A DNA stretch of 64,000 nt from Filimonas sp. (GCA_017306865.1 JAFKHH010000017.1:99453-163452); one strand, 5' to 3'. Counted from the first letter of the stretch, positions 53,905 through 63,216 are shown. Notes: generated by a model not told the origin, from the letters alone. A program made the numbers and translations.

Positions 53905-54738
53905 TTATTCTTCATTTACTTTAAAAGATATTGCTTGCTTTTGTCGATAAGTAACATATTTACCATTTTGTAAAGCAGGGATCCATTTCTTACTTTTCTT
54001 AATTACTCTTATGGCTTCTTGCGCGGTACCAAAGCCCGGGTCATTCTCTGCTTTTATCTCCGATACATTTCCTTCACTATCTACAACAAAAGAAACTAAA
54101 ACAGTATAAGTATTCGTCGGGGCTCCATTATCTACAGGAACACTGCTATTCAAATTCCTTTCTAAAAATTTTCGCCACTCACTTAGTCCGCCGGGAAATG
54201 TTGCCTCCTTTTGTACTGGGATAAACCCATTGCCATTAGGCAGTCCTTCATTAGCCTTCATCCCGCATCCTAAGCCAGTACCTTTAGTTTCTGGTGTTGG
54301 AGGGCCCACAAGATCACCTTTCTCTCCAGGCGTATCTGCTACTCCAATTTTTATGTTCTCCATTTCATCTACAGTCTTTATCTGGTCTTCCGGTGTTACC
54401 TCTTCGTCTGGTGCAATAACAGGTACAGTTACTCTTATTGTCTGTTGTATCTGCTGTTGCTGTGGCTGTTCCTTGGGGATCTCTACAGGTGGTTTTTCTT
54501 TTTGTGGTTGACTCACGAGTATAATGTCCTTCACTAAAGGCATTTCTACTGTCGCTTTCTTCCTATTTTCAAATGCCATTGAAAGAAAAAACAGTAAACA
54601 AAAAGCTATAGTGCCACTCAGCGCCAATACTACTCTTTTGTTGTAGGTTTTACGAAGATCATAAGCACCATAAGATTTGTTTTTCCCTTCGAAGATGATA
54701 TCGAGGATGTCTGCAGAGGGAATGTTGTTTGCGTTCAT
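53905..54738 (-). CDS. tonB: TonB energy transducer, paralogue 2
   Basis: The product has 277 residues, with the same layout as paralogue 1: MNANNIPSADILDIIFEGKNKSYGAYDLRKTYNKR, a membrane helix (VVLALSGTIAFCLLFFLSMAF), a Pro/Gln spacer (EIPKEQPQQQQIQQ) and a C-terminal TonB domain (ATFPGGLSEWRKFLERNLNSSVPVDNGAP, SEIKAENDPGFGTAQEAIRVIKKSKKWIPALQNGKYVTYRQKQAISF). Its C-terminal domain is clearly more diverged from paralogues 1 and 3 than they are from each other. A Gly/Cys-containing stretch (GTGLGCGMKANEGLPNGNG) replaces the acidic linker of the others. It is probably an additional TonB dedicated to some of the many receptors. Confidence 0.93.
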   Translation of the reverse strand: MNANNIPSADILDIIFEGKNKSYGAYDLRKTYNKRVVLALSGTIAFCLLFFLSMAFENRKKATVEMPLVKDIILVSQPQKEKPPVEIPKEQPQQQQIQQTIRVTVPVIAPDEEVTPEDQIKTVDEMENIKIGVADTPGEKGDLVGPPTPETKGTGLGCGMKANEGLPNGNGFIPVQKEATFPGGLSEWRKFLERNLNSSVPVDNGAPTNTYTVLVSFVVDSEGNVSEIKAENDPGFGTAQEAIRVIKKSKKWIPALQNGKYVTYRQKQAISFKVNEE

Positions 54739-55065
54739 AGTTTCAGCGGTTTAGTTATCTATGAGATACATCGCTGAAATATTTCCATAAGGAGTGTTGA
54801 ATGAGAAAGGTTGTTTGTGTTGAATTGCTATATGGCTAAATTGTTGAATTGTTTTTTACCAATGTAAGAGATTCCATGTAGCAAAAATGTTCAATATTCA
54901 ACGCTCAATTTTCATATACGAATGTGGCTTTATTTGTTTTCATTTTCTCTTCGTTGAATATTGAAAATTGATCATTGTTCGTTGAAAATTTTCTTGTCTT
55001 CATCAAAACAAAAATCCCCGGCCAAATGACCGGGGATTTTTATATGTAGTTCTTTATGAAAATTA
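54739..55065. other. Spacer between tonB paralogues 2 and 3
   Basis: The first about 55 bp (to 54792) are a near copy of the paralogue-1 leader (AGCGGTTTAGTTA, ATGAGATACATCGC, ATATTTCCATAA). The phrase ATATGGCTAAATTGTTGAATTG occurs near 54830. The terminator of paralogue 3 lies at 55011-55041. No gene is seen. Confidence 0.6.
55011..55041 (-). terminator. Terminator of the exbB-exbD-exbD-tonB operon
   Basis: AAAATCCCCGG pairs with CCGGGGATTTT (11-bp stem, 8-nt loop). T-rich sequence lies on both sides (minus: TTTTGTTTTG). It is 25 bp past the paralogue-3 stop codon. Confidence 0.9.
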
Positions 55066-55896
55066 TTATTCTTCTTCAACTACGAATGTAATACCTTGTT
55101 TCTGACGGTAGATTACGTTTCTACCATTCTGAACCGCTGGTATCCATTTAGGACCTCTTTTGATAACACGTACAGCTTCTGCAGCAGTACCATAACCAGG
55201 GTCATTCTCAGCTTTTACTTCAGAGATGTTACCATCTTTGTCCACCAGGAATGAAACGATTACAGTGTACTTGCCTGAAGGTGCGCCGTTATCAACCGGC
55301 GTATTCCTGTTCAGGTTACGCTCAAGGAATTTTCTCCATTCACCGTCACCACCAGGGAATTTAGCCTGGATCTGTACAGTTTTAAACTCCTTCTCATAAT
55401 CTTCTGCCGGAGCTTTCGGTGCAGGAGCCATACCTGTACCTTTCTCTTCTGGCGGAGCTACGATGTTCGGATCTTTGATACCTTCCTGGTTGATTTTACC
55501 AACCTGTGCATTATCAAGTTCCTTATTTTCCGGAGGAGGATCTTTTACTTCATTATCCTTCACGATCTGTGGAGGAGTGAATTTTTTGATTTCCACTTTT
55601 GGTGGTTCTTGTTTCGGCGGCGGCGGAGGCGGCGGAGGTTCAGGTTTCTTCTCCTCCTGCTTTTTTACGTCTTCCAACTGCACATCCTGGACAATAATCT
55701 GCGTCTGTGCCTTCTTTTTGGTATTAGCCAGGAGTCCGGCTACGAACAGAAGCAGGCAAATAATAGCCATAGTTACCAAGGCAGTAACCAGGCGCTTATT
55801 GTATCCCTTTCTCAGTTCATAGGCACCGTAGTCCTTGTTTCTACCCTCGAATATGATATCGAGGACGTCGGCACTTAGAATTTTATTTGCATCCAT
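55066..55896 (-). CDS. tonB: TonB energy transducer, paralogue 3 (operon copy)
   Basis: The product has 276 residues. The N-terminus DANKILSADVLDIIFEGRNKDYGAYELRKGYNKR leads to a membrane helix (LVTALVTMAIICLLLFVAGLLAN). A strongly Pro/Lys-rich spacer contains about eight consecutive prolines (EKKPEPPPPPPPPKQEPPKVE) that can span the periplasm. The C-terminal TonB domain is near-identical to that of paralogue 1 (AKFPGGDGEWRKFLERNLNRNTPVDNGAPSGKYT). It is directly downstream of exbD (49 bp), so it is the cognate TonB of the ExbBDD complex. Confidence 0.95.
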   Translation of the reverse strand: MDANKILSADVLDIIFEGRNKDYGAYELRKGYNKRLVTALVTMAIICLLLFVAGLLANTKKKAQTQIIVQDVQLEDVKKQEEKKPEPPPPPPPPKQEPPKVEIKKFTPPQIVKDNEVKDPPPENKELDNAQVGKINQEGIKDPNIVAPPEEKGTGMAPAPKAPAEDYEKEFKTVQIQAKFPGGDGEWRKFLERNLNRNTPVDNGAPSGKYTVIVSFLVDKDGNISEVKAENDPGYGTAAEAVRVIKRGPKWIPAVQNGRNVIYRQKQGITFVVEEE

Positions 55897-55945
55897 TGGA
55901 TAACAATGTTTTTAATGAGATTCAAAAACCCGGAAATTCCCTACG

Positions 55946-56488
55946 TTATTTTCCGGCATTTGCAGCTTCCGTTACTTTCACCAATGCGTTCTCACTATCA
56001 GCAATATCTACCAGCGCGTAGCGTTTTACTACGTTGATAGCCATTTCGTCCAGGATATCGATCACATTTTTGTAAGTGCTTTCTTCGTTTGGTTTAATAA
56101 CTACAACGAAGTCTGCGTCGGGAGTGCTTTGTTTTTTACGGATAATAACGTCGCGTATCTCCTTGAAATTAGATGACTTAAAGTTAGAGCCATCTGGTAA
56201 CAAGATACCTTCGTAATAGAAAACAGAGTTGTCTTTACCCAGTATAATTGTCAGTGCGCCAGACTCTTTTGCTTTGTTTTGCTCTTCAGGTTTATCGGTA
56301 TCCTTAGGCAAAGCAAGCTTCATTGCTGTCGGCTGGCTCATGGTAGTAGTGAAAATAAAGAACGTGATCAATAGGAAGCCAAGATCCACCATCGGTGTTA
56401 AATCCACTCTTGTAGAGAGTTTCTTACTTTTCTTGACCCCTGGGCCTTTCTTGTGCCCACCACCACCTGAGGTATCCATTTCTGCCAT
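55946..56488 (-). CDS. exbD: ExbD-family biopolymer transport protein (1)
   Basis: The product has 180 residues, with a cytosolic Gly/Lys-rich start (SGGGGHKKGPGVKKSKKL), one membrane helix with the proton-carrying aspartate (VDLTPMVDLGFLLITFFIF) and a periplasmic beta-domain (TIILGKDNSVFYYEG, ADFVVVIKPNEESTYKNVIDILDEMAINVVKRYALVDI). It is part of exbB-exbD-exbD-tonB and 46 bp from the second exbD. The last 15 residues are an Ala/Glu-rich tail. Confidence 0.94.
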   Translation of the reverse strand: MAEMDTSGGGGHKKGPGVKKSKKLSTRVDLTPMVDLGFLLITFFIFTTTMSQPTAMKLALPKDTDKPEEQNKAKESGALTIILGKDNSVFYYEGILLPDGSNFKSSNFKEIRDVIIRKKQSTPDADFVVVIKPNEESTYKNVIDILDEMAINVVKRYALVDIADSENALVKVTEAANAGK

Positions 56489-56534
56489 AGCACAATCAGT
56501 TTATTAAGTTAATAATGTTAATTCCTTTGTTGTG

Positions 56535-57191
56535 TTATTCTTCAGGACCTTTACCAGTAACATTAAGCTTCCAAAGCTCTGTTCCCTGTGGTACGCTTTC
56601 CGGGTTAGTGATCATCTGAAACTTCATCAGATCATTTTTCTTGAACGCCGTAATTACGTTTTTAAAAGCCGGGTATTTTGAAGCATTGTCACCTTTCATC
56701 AACAGGTTCATCTGGGTGCCTGCATACACTGTAGCTGCGGCTCTCATCCAGTCTGTAACCTCGTTGTTAAGGCTATCTTTTGCCGGAATACCTGGTAACA
56801 CTTTGTCGTTTTGCTGCTCTTTTGGTAGCGCCAGTTGCTGTTTCAAACCAGCCAGAGAGGTGCCAAAGAAGTCCATTTTCGCAAAGCCTTTAATATCAGC
56901 ATCGCTCCAACCAAGATTCTTTGTTGTATTCAACGTGTTCAGGATCAGGTCTCTTTTACCTTCGTCCTGTACAGAAACAAACACTTTACCGTCTTTGTTG
57001 ATAGAAACAAGCACTACGTCTTTCTCTGGTGCCACTTTAGACGCAACCGAACTAGGTGTCTGAACTGTGATAGCTTCCGTAGGCTTAAATTTTGTTGTTA
57101 AGATAAAGAATGATAACAACAGGAAAGCCACGTCACACATCGCAGTCATATCAATTGATGTACTCTTTCGAGCGATCTTCGGTCTTGCCAT
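56535..57191 (-). CDS. exbD: ExbD-family biopolymer transport protein (2)
   Basis: The product has 218 residues. The membrane helix carries the conserved aspartate (SIDMTAMCDVAFLLLSFFILTT). The periplasmic part is about 160 residues and longer than usual, with an inserted stretch FAKMDFFGTSLAGLKQQLALPKEQQNDKVLPGIPAKDSLNNEVTDWMRAA. It is therefore not a simple duplicate of the neighbouring exbD, and the two probably form heteromeric proton channels with ExbB. This two-ExbD arrangement is common in Bacteroidota. Confidence 0.92.
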   Translation of the reverse strand: MARPKIARKSTSIDMTAMCDVAFLLLSFFILTTKFKPTEAITVQTPSSVASKVAPEKDVVLVSINKDGKVFVSVQDEGKRDLILNTLNTTKNLGWSDADIKGFAKMDFFGTSLAGLKQQLALPKEQQNDKVLPGIPAKDSLNNEVTDWMRAAATVYAGTQMNLLMKGDNASKYPAFKNVITAFKKNDLMKFQMITNPESVPQGTELWKLNVTGKGPEE

Positions 57192-57257
57192 TTTAGTATT
57201 TTTTGTCTACACGTTATAAGATGCGATTCGGACTACATTCCACAAAATAATCATCGA

Positions 57258-58127
57258 TTATTTGTAGTTAGCAGCAAAGCTTTGAGTCAAAGTGAAACCA
57301 GACTCGTCGATGCCGTAAGTAATACCGTCGATCTTAGTAGTGAAGACGTTATACATGATGATCGCTACTGCAGAAGTACCGATACCAAGGGCTGTGTTAT
57401 ACAGGGCCTCAGAGATACCTTGAGAAAGTTTCTGCGCAGCTTCACCACCACCGCTGTCACCTAATGCAGAGAATGAACGGATCATACCCAATACCGTACC
57501 TAACAGACCTAACAAGGTTGCTACAGAAGCGATAGTAGATAAGAATACCAGGTTTTTCTCCAACATTGGAAGTTCAAGAGCTGTTGCTTCTTCAACTTCT
57601 TTCTGAATGTTCAACACTTTTTGTTCAGTATCCAGTTCAGTGTTCTGGATCATTTCTTTGTACTTGCGTAAGCCAGCTTTCATCACATTACCAACAGAAC
57701 CTTTCTGTTTGTCGCACTCAGCCAATGCTTTGTCAACATCTTTATTAGCCAGGTGGTATTGTACTTTGCGGATAAACTCAGCAATGTTACCGTTACCAGA
57801 AGCTTTTGTAACTGTCAATAATCTTTCGATAACGAAAGTCAATACAGTCAAGAAACATCCGATCAGGATAGGTACGATGATACCACCAAGGTACATTTTT
57901 GTAAGACCACCTTTAGGACCTTCGTGTTCTGGCCAGAAGCCACCTTTTGGATCAGGATGTGTGAAATTACTGTCAGCTCCAATAACAAAACGCCAGATCA
58001 CATATCCAATTATAAGACATGCTAAAGGGGCAATCCATGAAATTGCATTACTCTTCTTCTTCGGTTGTACGGAACTAATGCTCTTTGTTGCTGCTGCTGC
58101 TGTTGCAGCCGGTTTAGTTTCAGCCAT
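57258..58127 (-). CDS. exbB: ExbB/MotA/TolQ-family proton channel protein
   Basis: The product has 289 residues. An Ala/Thr/Lys-rich cytosolic start (AETKPAATAAAATKS) precedes an extra N-terminal membrane segment (AISWIAPLACLIIGYVIW). The core has three more membrane segments: IIVPILIGCFLTVLTFVIERLL, LVFLSTIASVATLLGLLGTVLGMIRSF and LYNTALGIGTSAVAIIMYNVF. A helical cytosolic domain (AECDKQKGSVGNVMKAGLRKYKEMI) lies between. It is the first gene of the operon. Confidence 0.94.
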   Translation of the reverse strand: MAETKPAATAAAATKSISSVQPKKKSNAISWIAPLACLIIGYVIWRFVIGADSNFTHPDPKGGFWPEHEGPKGGLTKMYLGGIIVPILIGCFLTVLTFVIERLLTVTKASGNGNIAEFIRKVQYHLANKDVDKALAECDKQKGSVGNVMKAGLRKYKEMIQNTELDTEQKVLNIQKEVEEATALELPMLEKNLVFLSTIASVATLLGLLGTVLGMIRSFSALGDSGGGEAAQKLSQGISEALYNTALGIGTSAVAIIMYNVFTTKIDGITYGIDESGFTLTQSFAANYK

Positions 58128-58789
58128 GATGCAATTGATTTTTTAGGTTTAAACTAATATTCAAAAATTTGAGTTCGCAATTCTAACGAAAAATCACTTT
58201 AAAAAACAAGTATTGGCAATAAAATAATTTGGAAAGTCCAAAATATTATTTTTTCGCCGGCCTGCAAATATGCCCATGACAATTTTTTATTAAGGCCCTC
58301 TCCGGTATTTATTAGGTAAAAGCTATGTTTTTTAAAGTAACCAGTGTTCTGTTTAGTGGGTCATGCAATATAGGAAAAACAAGTTTATACACCACAAAAT
58401 AATTGTTGCAACAAGCACTATTACAACGTTGTATCCGCTTCATTATAATACTGTTGTACATTCCAATTTATTGCAAGGGTTATTATTAACAGTAAAATAA
58501 TGCCCCTGGCCTCTATGATACAGCCGCTAAACGCAGTGCTGCCTTGTGTATTGCCCCGTTGTAATAAAACAAATAAAGATTAAACAAAGAGGTTATGCAA
58601 GTGCGCTAACCTCTTGTTTAACTGATGTTACAGGCCGGATTAAATTACCTGGTACATACGCTTTCACAGGGTATTTCCCCCAATGAATTTTATATCAGAT
58701 GCACCAATTGTATTTTTTGCATAATGTGTTATAAAAAAAGAAAGAGGCAATTATGCCTCTTTCATGAATTATCTGTTTAAAATCCGATC
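58128..58789. other. Intergenic spacer upstream of exbB, with permease terminator
   Basis: No gene is seen in this 660-bp A/T-rich stretch. A terminator for the FtsX-type permease lies at 58740-58763. The 60 bp nearest exbB should hold its promoter. Confidence 0.5.
58740..58763 (-). terminator. Terminator of the FtsX-type permease gene
   Basis: GAAAGAGGCA pairs with TGCCTCTTTC (10-bp stem, 4-nt loop). It is followed on the minus strand by TTTTTTTATA. Confidence 0.9.
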
Positions 58790-60076
58790 TTATTCGTAGC
58801 GCAAAGCTATAATAGGATTGAGCTTGGAGGCTTTTATCGCTGGCCATAGCCCTGCTCCCAGTCCCACGCCGGAGCAAATAATAATACCGATCAGTACCCA
58901 CATCCACGGCACCACAAAGCCGGTACCCAGGATGATGGCAAACACGTTGCCAAACAGTACGCCAAGGATAATACCGATGATAGCGCCCATAAGGCTGATA
59001 ATAGTAGACTCAAAAAGGAATTGCTGGCGAATATTCTTACGCTTGCCGCCCACAGCTTTTACAAGCCCTATTTCACGTGTTCTTTCACTAACAGCAACAA
59101 GCATTATGTTCATCAACCCAATTGCCGCTCCTATCAGCGTAATAAGCCCGATAGCACTTGCAGCAAGTTGTATGCTTGACAATAAGCCTATAAATGTTTC
59201 TGCCAGCTTATCGCTTTTCTCTATAATGAAATTGTCTTCCTCTGTCGGCGTTAATTTTCTCACGGCCCTGAATACTGCTGTAGCCTCCCCCACCGCTTCA
59301 TTTAGCGATTGTATGTCTGTTGCTTTCACCCCAATGACAAATGAAGGGGCAGTACGACCGCTTTTCCTTACGTTGTTGTAAGAGGTAATGATCAGGTTAT
59401 CCGCACGTAACATGGCGCTGGACCCTTTACTTTTCAGAATGCCGATAACCCGGTATGGGTAGTTGGCAACACTGATTATCTTATCTACACCTTTCTCTAC
59501 ATTAGGTCCGAAGAGTTTTGTAGCCACATCACTCCCCACCAGGCATACGGCATGCCCTGTTTCTACATCCAGTTTGTTCAGGCTTCTTCCATAATCAACG
59601 GTGTAACCATTTACCTGTAAATAGTTTTCATCTCCACCACGGATGTTTACGTTGGGGTTTGTTTTTTTATCCTTATACCTGATCTCATTGCCGCCATAGC
59701 CATTCAGCGATATACTTGCCATGGCCGGATAAGTAAAGTATTTTTTAAAGTTCTCTGCTTCTACCAGTTGTATAGGTTTATCCAGGCTCGATTTCTTCAG
59801 TTTTCTGCCCCGCTGCACCTTTACCGTTTGGCTATTGTTGTTATTACCAAAGCGAATACGCTCTTTATACGCAATTGTAAAGCCGTTAGCGCCCATTGTT
59901 GAGAAACTATCAGATAAGCTCTTATTCATGGCCTCTATGACCGTAATAATGCCAATAAGGGCCATAATACCAAAAGCGATAATGGCTATGGTAATATTAC
60001 TCCTTAGCCGGTTGGCTTTTACAGTTCTGTATGCGAGAGAAAACGAATCGTTAAGCGTCATGCTGAAGGCGGGCAT
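58790..60076 (-). CDS. MacB/FtsX-type ABC transporter permease
   Basis: The product has 428 residues. The N-terminal membrane helix (IAIIAFGIMALIGIITVIEAM) is followed by a periplasmic MacB-like domain (about 45-300) and three C-terminal helices of the FtsX domain (IQLAASAIGLITLIGAAIGLMNIMLVAVSERTREIGLVKAVGGKRKNIRQQFLFESTIISLMGAIIGIILGVLFGNVF, then WVLIGIIICSGVGLGAGLWPAIKASKLNPIIALRYE). It ends in the canonical LRYE. The ATPase partner is not adjacent, so it may be encoded outside or elsewhere. Such permeases export lipoproteins, peptides or drugs through mechanotransmission. Confidence 0.93.
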   Translation of the reverse strand: MPAFSMTLNDSFSLAYRTVKANRLRSNITIAIIAFGIMALIGIITVIEAMNKSLSDSFSTMGANGFTIAYKERIRFGNNNNSQTVKVQRGRKLKKSSLDKPIQLVEAENFKKYFTYPAMASISLNGYGGNEIRYKDKKTNPNVNIRGGDENYLQVNGYTVDYGRSLNKLDVETGHAVCLVGSDVATKLFGPNVEKGVDKIISVANYPYRVIGILKSKGSSAMLRADNLIITSYNNVRKSGRTAPSFVIGVKATDIQSLNEAVGEATAVFRAVRKLTPTEEDNFIIEKSDKLAETFIGLLSSIQLAASAIGLITLIGAAIGLMNIMLVAVSERTREIGLVKAVGGKRKNIRQQFLFESTIISLMGAIIGIILGVLFGNVFAIILGTGFVVPWMWVLIGIIICSGVGLGAGLWPAIKASKLNPIIALRYE

Positions 60077-60286
60077 TTGTTCCCCAAACTAAAGATAATA
60101 AACAAGAACGAGCTACCAAGTAGGAAGTGTAATGTGCGAAGTACAAAGTGATGAGCGGCGAACGAGGAATTTGAAATTTGAGATTTAATATTTGAGATAA
60201 AGATAGCTTATGGAATTGCTGCATGGCTAAATTGTCAAATTGTTGTTTTGGGAAAACAATTGAGCAATGTAACAATTAAGCAAACA

Positions 60287-60317
60287 AAAAGCCATCTGTT
60301 TGAGACAGATGGCTTTT
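60287..60317 (-). terminator. Terminator of the nuo operon end
   Basis: AAAAGCCATCTGT pairs perfectly with ACAGATGGCTTTT (13-bp stem, 5-nt loop). It lies 20 bp past the nuoN stop codon, with TTTGTTTGC on the minus strand. Confidence 0.9.
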
Positions 60318-60336
60318 ATATTAATAAGTAGTTGCT

Positions 60337-61731
60337 TTAGAAATATAACCAGTTCAGCACAACCTGTGGATAGATACCTACCAGTATGATAAGTGCTGCA
60401 ACAATGATCAACCCAATTTTAAAGCCCGGCGTTACATCTTCAGCCTGCGCATCGCCTTCTTTGAAATACATAGCCTGTATTACGCGGAAGTAATAATAAA
60501 CGCTTACTGCAGCAAACAACACACCCAGGATCACCAGCCACAGGTAATGGCCCGTTTTTACAACAGATGCCAGCATATAATATTTGGCAAAGAAACCTGC
60601 TGTTAATGGAATACCTGCCAGAGACAAGAGGAATATAGTATTGGTAGCAGCCAGTACCGGGTGGCTTTTTGCCAGCCCGTTAAAGCCTTCAAATGTAATG
60701 TCTTTCATTTTTGCCAATATGGCGAAGCTGCCAATAGTAGCAAGGCTATATGCAACTGCATACAGGATAAGACCTTCTTTAGCAAAATCGTTCAGGCTGA
60801 ATACAGCAAATAACATAAAACCAGCCTGCGCAATACTAGAGTAAGCCAACATACGTTTTACGCTCTGCTGGAAGACCGCCGTAATATTACCGATCAGCAA
60901 TGTTGCAATGATCAGCAGGCTTAACAGCATGCCCCAGTTAATAACGGCACTTGTATCAGCTATGCGTACTTCAAATAATTTGATAAATGCAATGAAAGCT
61001 GCGGCCTTCACTACTGTAGCCATAAAGGAAGTAAACACGGTAGGCGCGCCGTCATATACATCCGGTGTCCAGAAGTGAAAAGGAGCTGCGGATACTTTGA
61101 ACGCCATTGCAACAAGCATAAAAAGCAAGCCTGCAACTTCAAGAAAAGAAATGCCGCTGAATGTTCCGAATAATGTAGCAGAACGCACTACATCTATCTG
61201 GAAAGAACCTGTACCACCATAGATCAATGCGATCCCCATTAGCATTAGTCCTGTAGAGAAGGATCCCATCAGGAAATATTTCAAAGCTGCTTCGTTTCCT
61301 TTCAGGTTACGTTTATCACTACCTGTTAAGATGTACAATGGAATGGATAATATTTCTATACCGAGGAACAACATCAGGAGATTGTTGAAACTGGTAAGAA
61401 TAGATACACCGCACAACACGAAAAAGATTAAAGCGTAATATTCGGCAACATAGTTACCATGCTTTTCAATTTCTTTTCCACTTAGTAACACATAGATGAG
61501 TGTACATAAAAATGCTATTGTGTTAAAGAACAGGCCGAACCTGGTATAACGCAGCATTTCATGCGTATTGATGTTGAAGAAGTCGCAGCCATAGGTATTC
61601 GCTATGTTTGCTACTGTTAAAACTATAAGACCTATAGCAGCAATATATTTGAATGCTCCTTTGTTCTTAAACAGGATGCTGCTAAACATCATAATAACAC
61701 CCCAGACAGCCGATAGTATAATTGCGTTCAT
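60337..61731 (-). CDS. nuoN: NADH-quinone oxidoreductase subunit N
   Basis: The product has 464 residues with about 14 membrane helices. It is recognised from the proton-pumping antiporter-like motifs: FLGIEILSIPLYILTGSDKRNLKGNEAALKYFLMGSFSTGLMLMGIALIYG, VSAAPFHFWTPDVYDGAPTVFTSFMATVVKAAAFIAF, SVKRMLAYSSIAQAGFMLFAV and LSLAGIPLTAGFFAKYYMLASVV. The lysine in KVSAAPFH and the glutamate in GIEILS are channel residues. It is the last gene of the nuoL-M-N run (18 bp after nuoM), and belongs to the membrane arm of complex I. Confidence 0.97.
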   Translation of the reverse strand: MNAIILSAVWGVIMMFSSILFKNKGAFKYIAAIGLIVLTVANIANTYGCDFFNINTHEMLRYTRFGLFFNTIAFLCTLIYVLLSGKEIEKHGNYVAEYYALIFFVLCGVSILTSFNNLLMLFLGIEILSIPLYILTGSDKRNLKGNEAALKYFLMGSFSTGLMLMGIALIYGGTGSFQIDVVRSATLFGTFSGISFLEVAGLLFMLVAMAFKVSAAPFHFWTPDVYDGAPTVFTSFMATVVKAAAFIAFIKLFEVRIADTSAVINWGMLLSLLIIATLLIGNITAVFQQSVKRMLAYSSIAQAGFMLFAVFSLNDFAKEGLILYAVAYSLATIGSFAILAKMKDITFEGFNGLAKSHPVLAATNTIFLLSLAGIPLTAGFFAKYYMLASVVKTGHYLWLVILGVLFAAVSVYYYFRVIQAMYFKEGDAQAEDVTPGFKIGLIIVAALIILVGIYPQVVLNWLYF

Positions 61732-61749
61732 ATTTACCGCTATAAGCTT

Positions 61750-63192
61750 TTAGATCGAATGAATTTTTGCTAAAACCGCGTTTACTGTGTCATTAGTCAG
61801 TTGCAACATAGGCTGTGGATACACACCCAGTGCTATGATGATGATCACCAGTATTGCCAACATCAGTTTTATATTCAGGCTGCTGTCAACAGAATGATCT
61901 GTTGCAGGAGCCGTATTACCATAAAATACTTTTTGTACCATGCCCAACGTGTACACAGCAGCAAGTATGATGCTGATACATGCAATAGCAGCCATCCATA
62001 TACTGTGACGGAAGAGGCCGTTGAACATCATAAACTCACCGATGAATGCATTTGTCAGTGGCAATGCAACGTTTGCGAAAGCCATTATCACAAAGAGTAT
62101 TGCAAGACCCGGTGCTTTCTGTGCAAGGCCACCTAACTGGCTGAACTTTCTTGTGCCTGTTTGTTTCTCAATAGCGTCAGCTACAATCCACAAACCGATC
62201 ACGTTCACACCGTGGTTAAACATCTGGATCATTACACCCTGTATGCCTACCTGTTGTTTTGCAAACAATGCAGCAGCCATTAAACCTAAGTGCGCTATAG
62301 ATGAGTAGGCGATCAGGCGCTTCATATCATCCTGCCTTATCGCAATAAGTGATGCATACAGAATTCCTATTACAGATAGTAAGATTACCAGGTGGTCATA
62401 GCGTGCTACTGCTGCCGGAAACACTGGCAACAACCAGCGGATCACAGCATATATCCCCATTTTTACCATTACACCACTCAGCAGCATGGTAACAACTGTT
62501 GGAGATTGCTCGTAAGCGTCCGGCTGCCATGTATGGAATGGGAAGATGGGTATTTTGATAGCGAATGCAATGAAGAACAACCAAAACGCAAAGAACTGTT
62601 CGCTGTCAGACAAATGCAAATTGTAAAATGCCTGTATTGCAAATGAATGTTCCGGAGTTTTGAAATAGAGATATAAAATACCAACCAGCATTAAGAGCGA
62701 GCCGGCAAATGTGTACACAAAGAATTTGAAAGTAGCTTGTATCCTTTTTTCTCCGCCCCATTTAGAAGACAGGAAGTAAGCAGGGATTAAAGCAAGCTCC
62801 CAGAAGAAGTAGAATAGCAATGCGTCAGACGCTAAGAACACGCCCATCATACCAGCCTGCATTAATAACAAGAGACCATAAAAACTGCCGGATTTCTCAT
62901 AGCTGTTTTTGTAAGTAGCGCCGATAGCTAGTGGTAATGCAACAGCATTTAGCAAGACCAGCATTTTTGCCATACCGTCCATAGATAGGCTAAAGCGGCT
63001 ACCCAATGCCGGTAACCAGGAAGCATCTGCCTGCAATTCCGTAACGCGATGAGAGCAAGCACCTGCAACAGCTAAACACAATGTGGCAAGCGATGCAACT
63101 AATGCCCAACCTTTTGCTGCCTTTTCATTTTGGATGAAAAGAGAAGCCAGGCCGGCAATAACAGGTATCAATATCAATAAAGAAGGAATCAT
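61750..63192 (-). CDS. nuoM: NADH-quinone oxidoreductase subunit M
   Basis: The product has 480 residues with about 14 membrane helices. Family motifs are DALLFYFFWELALIPAYFLSSKWGGEKRIQATFKFFVYTFAGSLLMLVGI, AFAIKIPIFPFHTWQPDAYEQSPTVVTMLLSGVMVKMGIYAVIRW, DMKRLIAYSSIAHLGLMAAAL, MFNHGVNVIGLWIVADAIEKQTGTRKFSQLGGLA and FANVALPLTNAFIGEFMMFNGLF. It is a proton-pumping subunit of complex I, 24 bp after nuoL. Confidence 0.97.
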   Translation of the reverse strand: MIPSLLILIPVIAGLASLFIQNEKAAKGWALVASLATLCLAVAGACSHRVTELQADASWLPALGSRFSLSMDGMAKMLVLLNAVALPLAIGATYKNSYEKSGSFYGLLLLMQAGMMGVFLASDALLFYFFWELALIPAYFLSSKWGGEKRIQATFKFFVYTFAGSLLMLVGILYLYFKTPEHSFAIQAFYNLHLSDSEQFFAFWLFFIAFAIKIPIFPFHTWQPDAYEQSPTVVTMLLSGVMVKMGIYAVIRWLLPVFPAAVARYDHLVILLSVIGILYASLIAIRQDDMKRLIAYSSIAHLGLMAAALFAKQQVGIQGVMIQMFNHGVNVIGLWIVADAIEKQTGTRKFSQLGGLAQKAPGLAILFVIMAFANVALPLTNAFIGEFMMFNGLFRHSIWMAAIACISIILAAVYTLGMVQKVFYGNTAPATDHSVDSSLNIKLMLAILVIIIIALGVYPQPMLQLTNDTVNAVLAKIHSI

Positions 63193-63216
63193 ATCAATTG
63201 TTTTCTTCCTGCTGGT

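Noticed and set aside
55463..55822. 119-codon plus-strand frame rich in glycine
   Set aside because: It is the complement of the poly-proline spacer of TonB paralogue 3.
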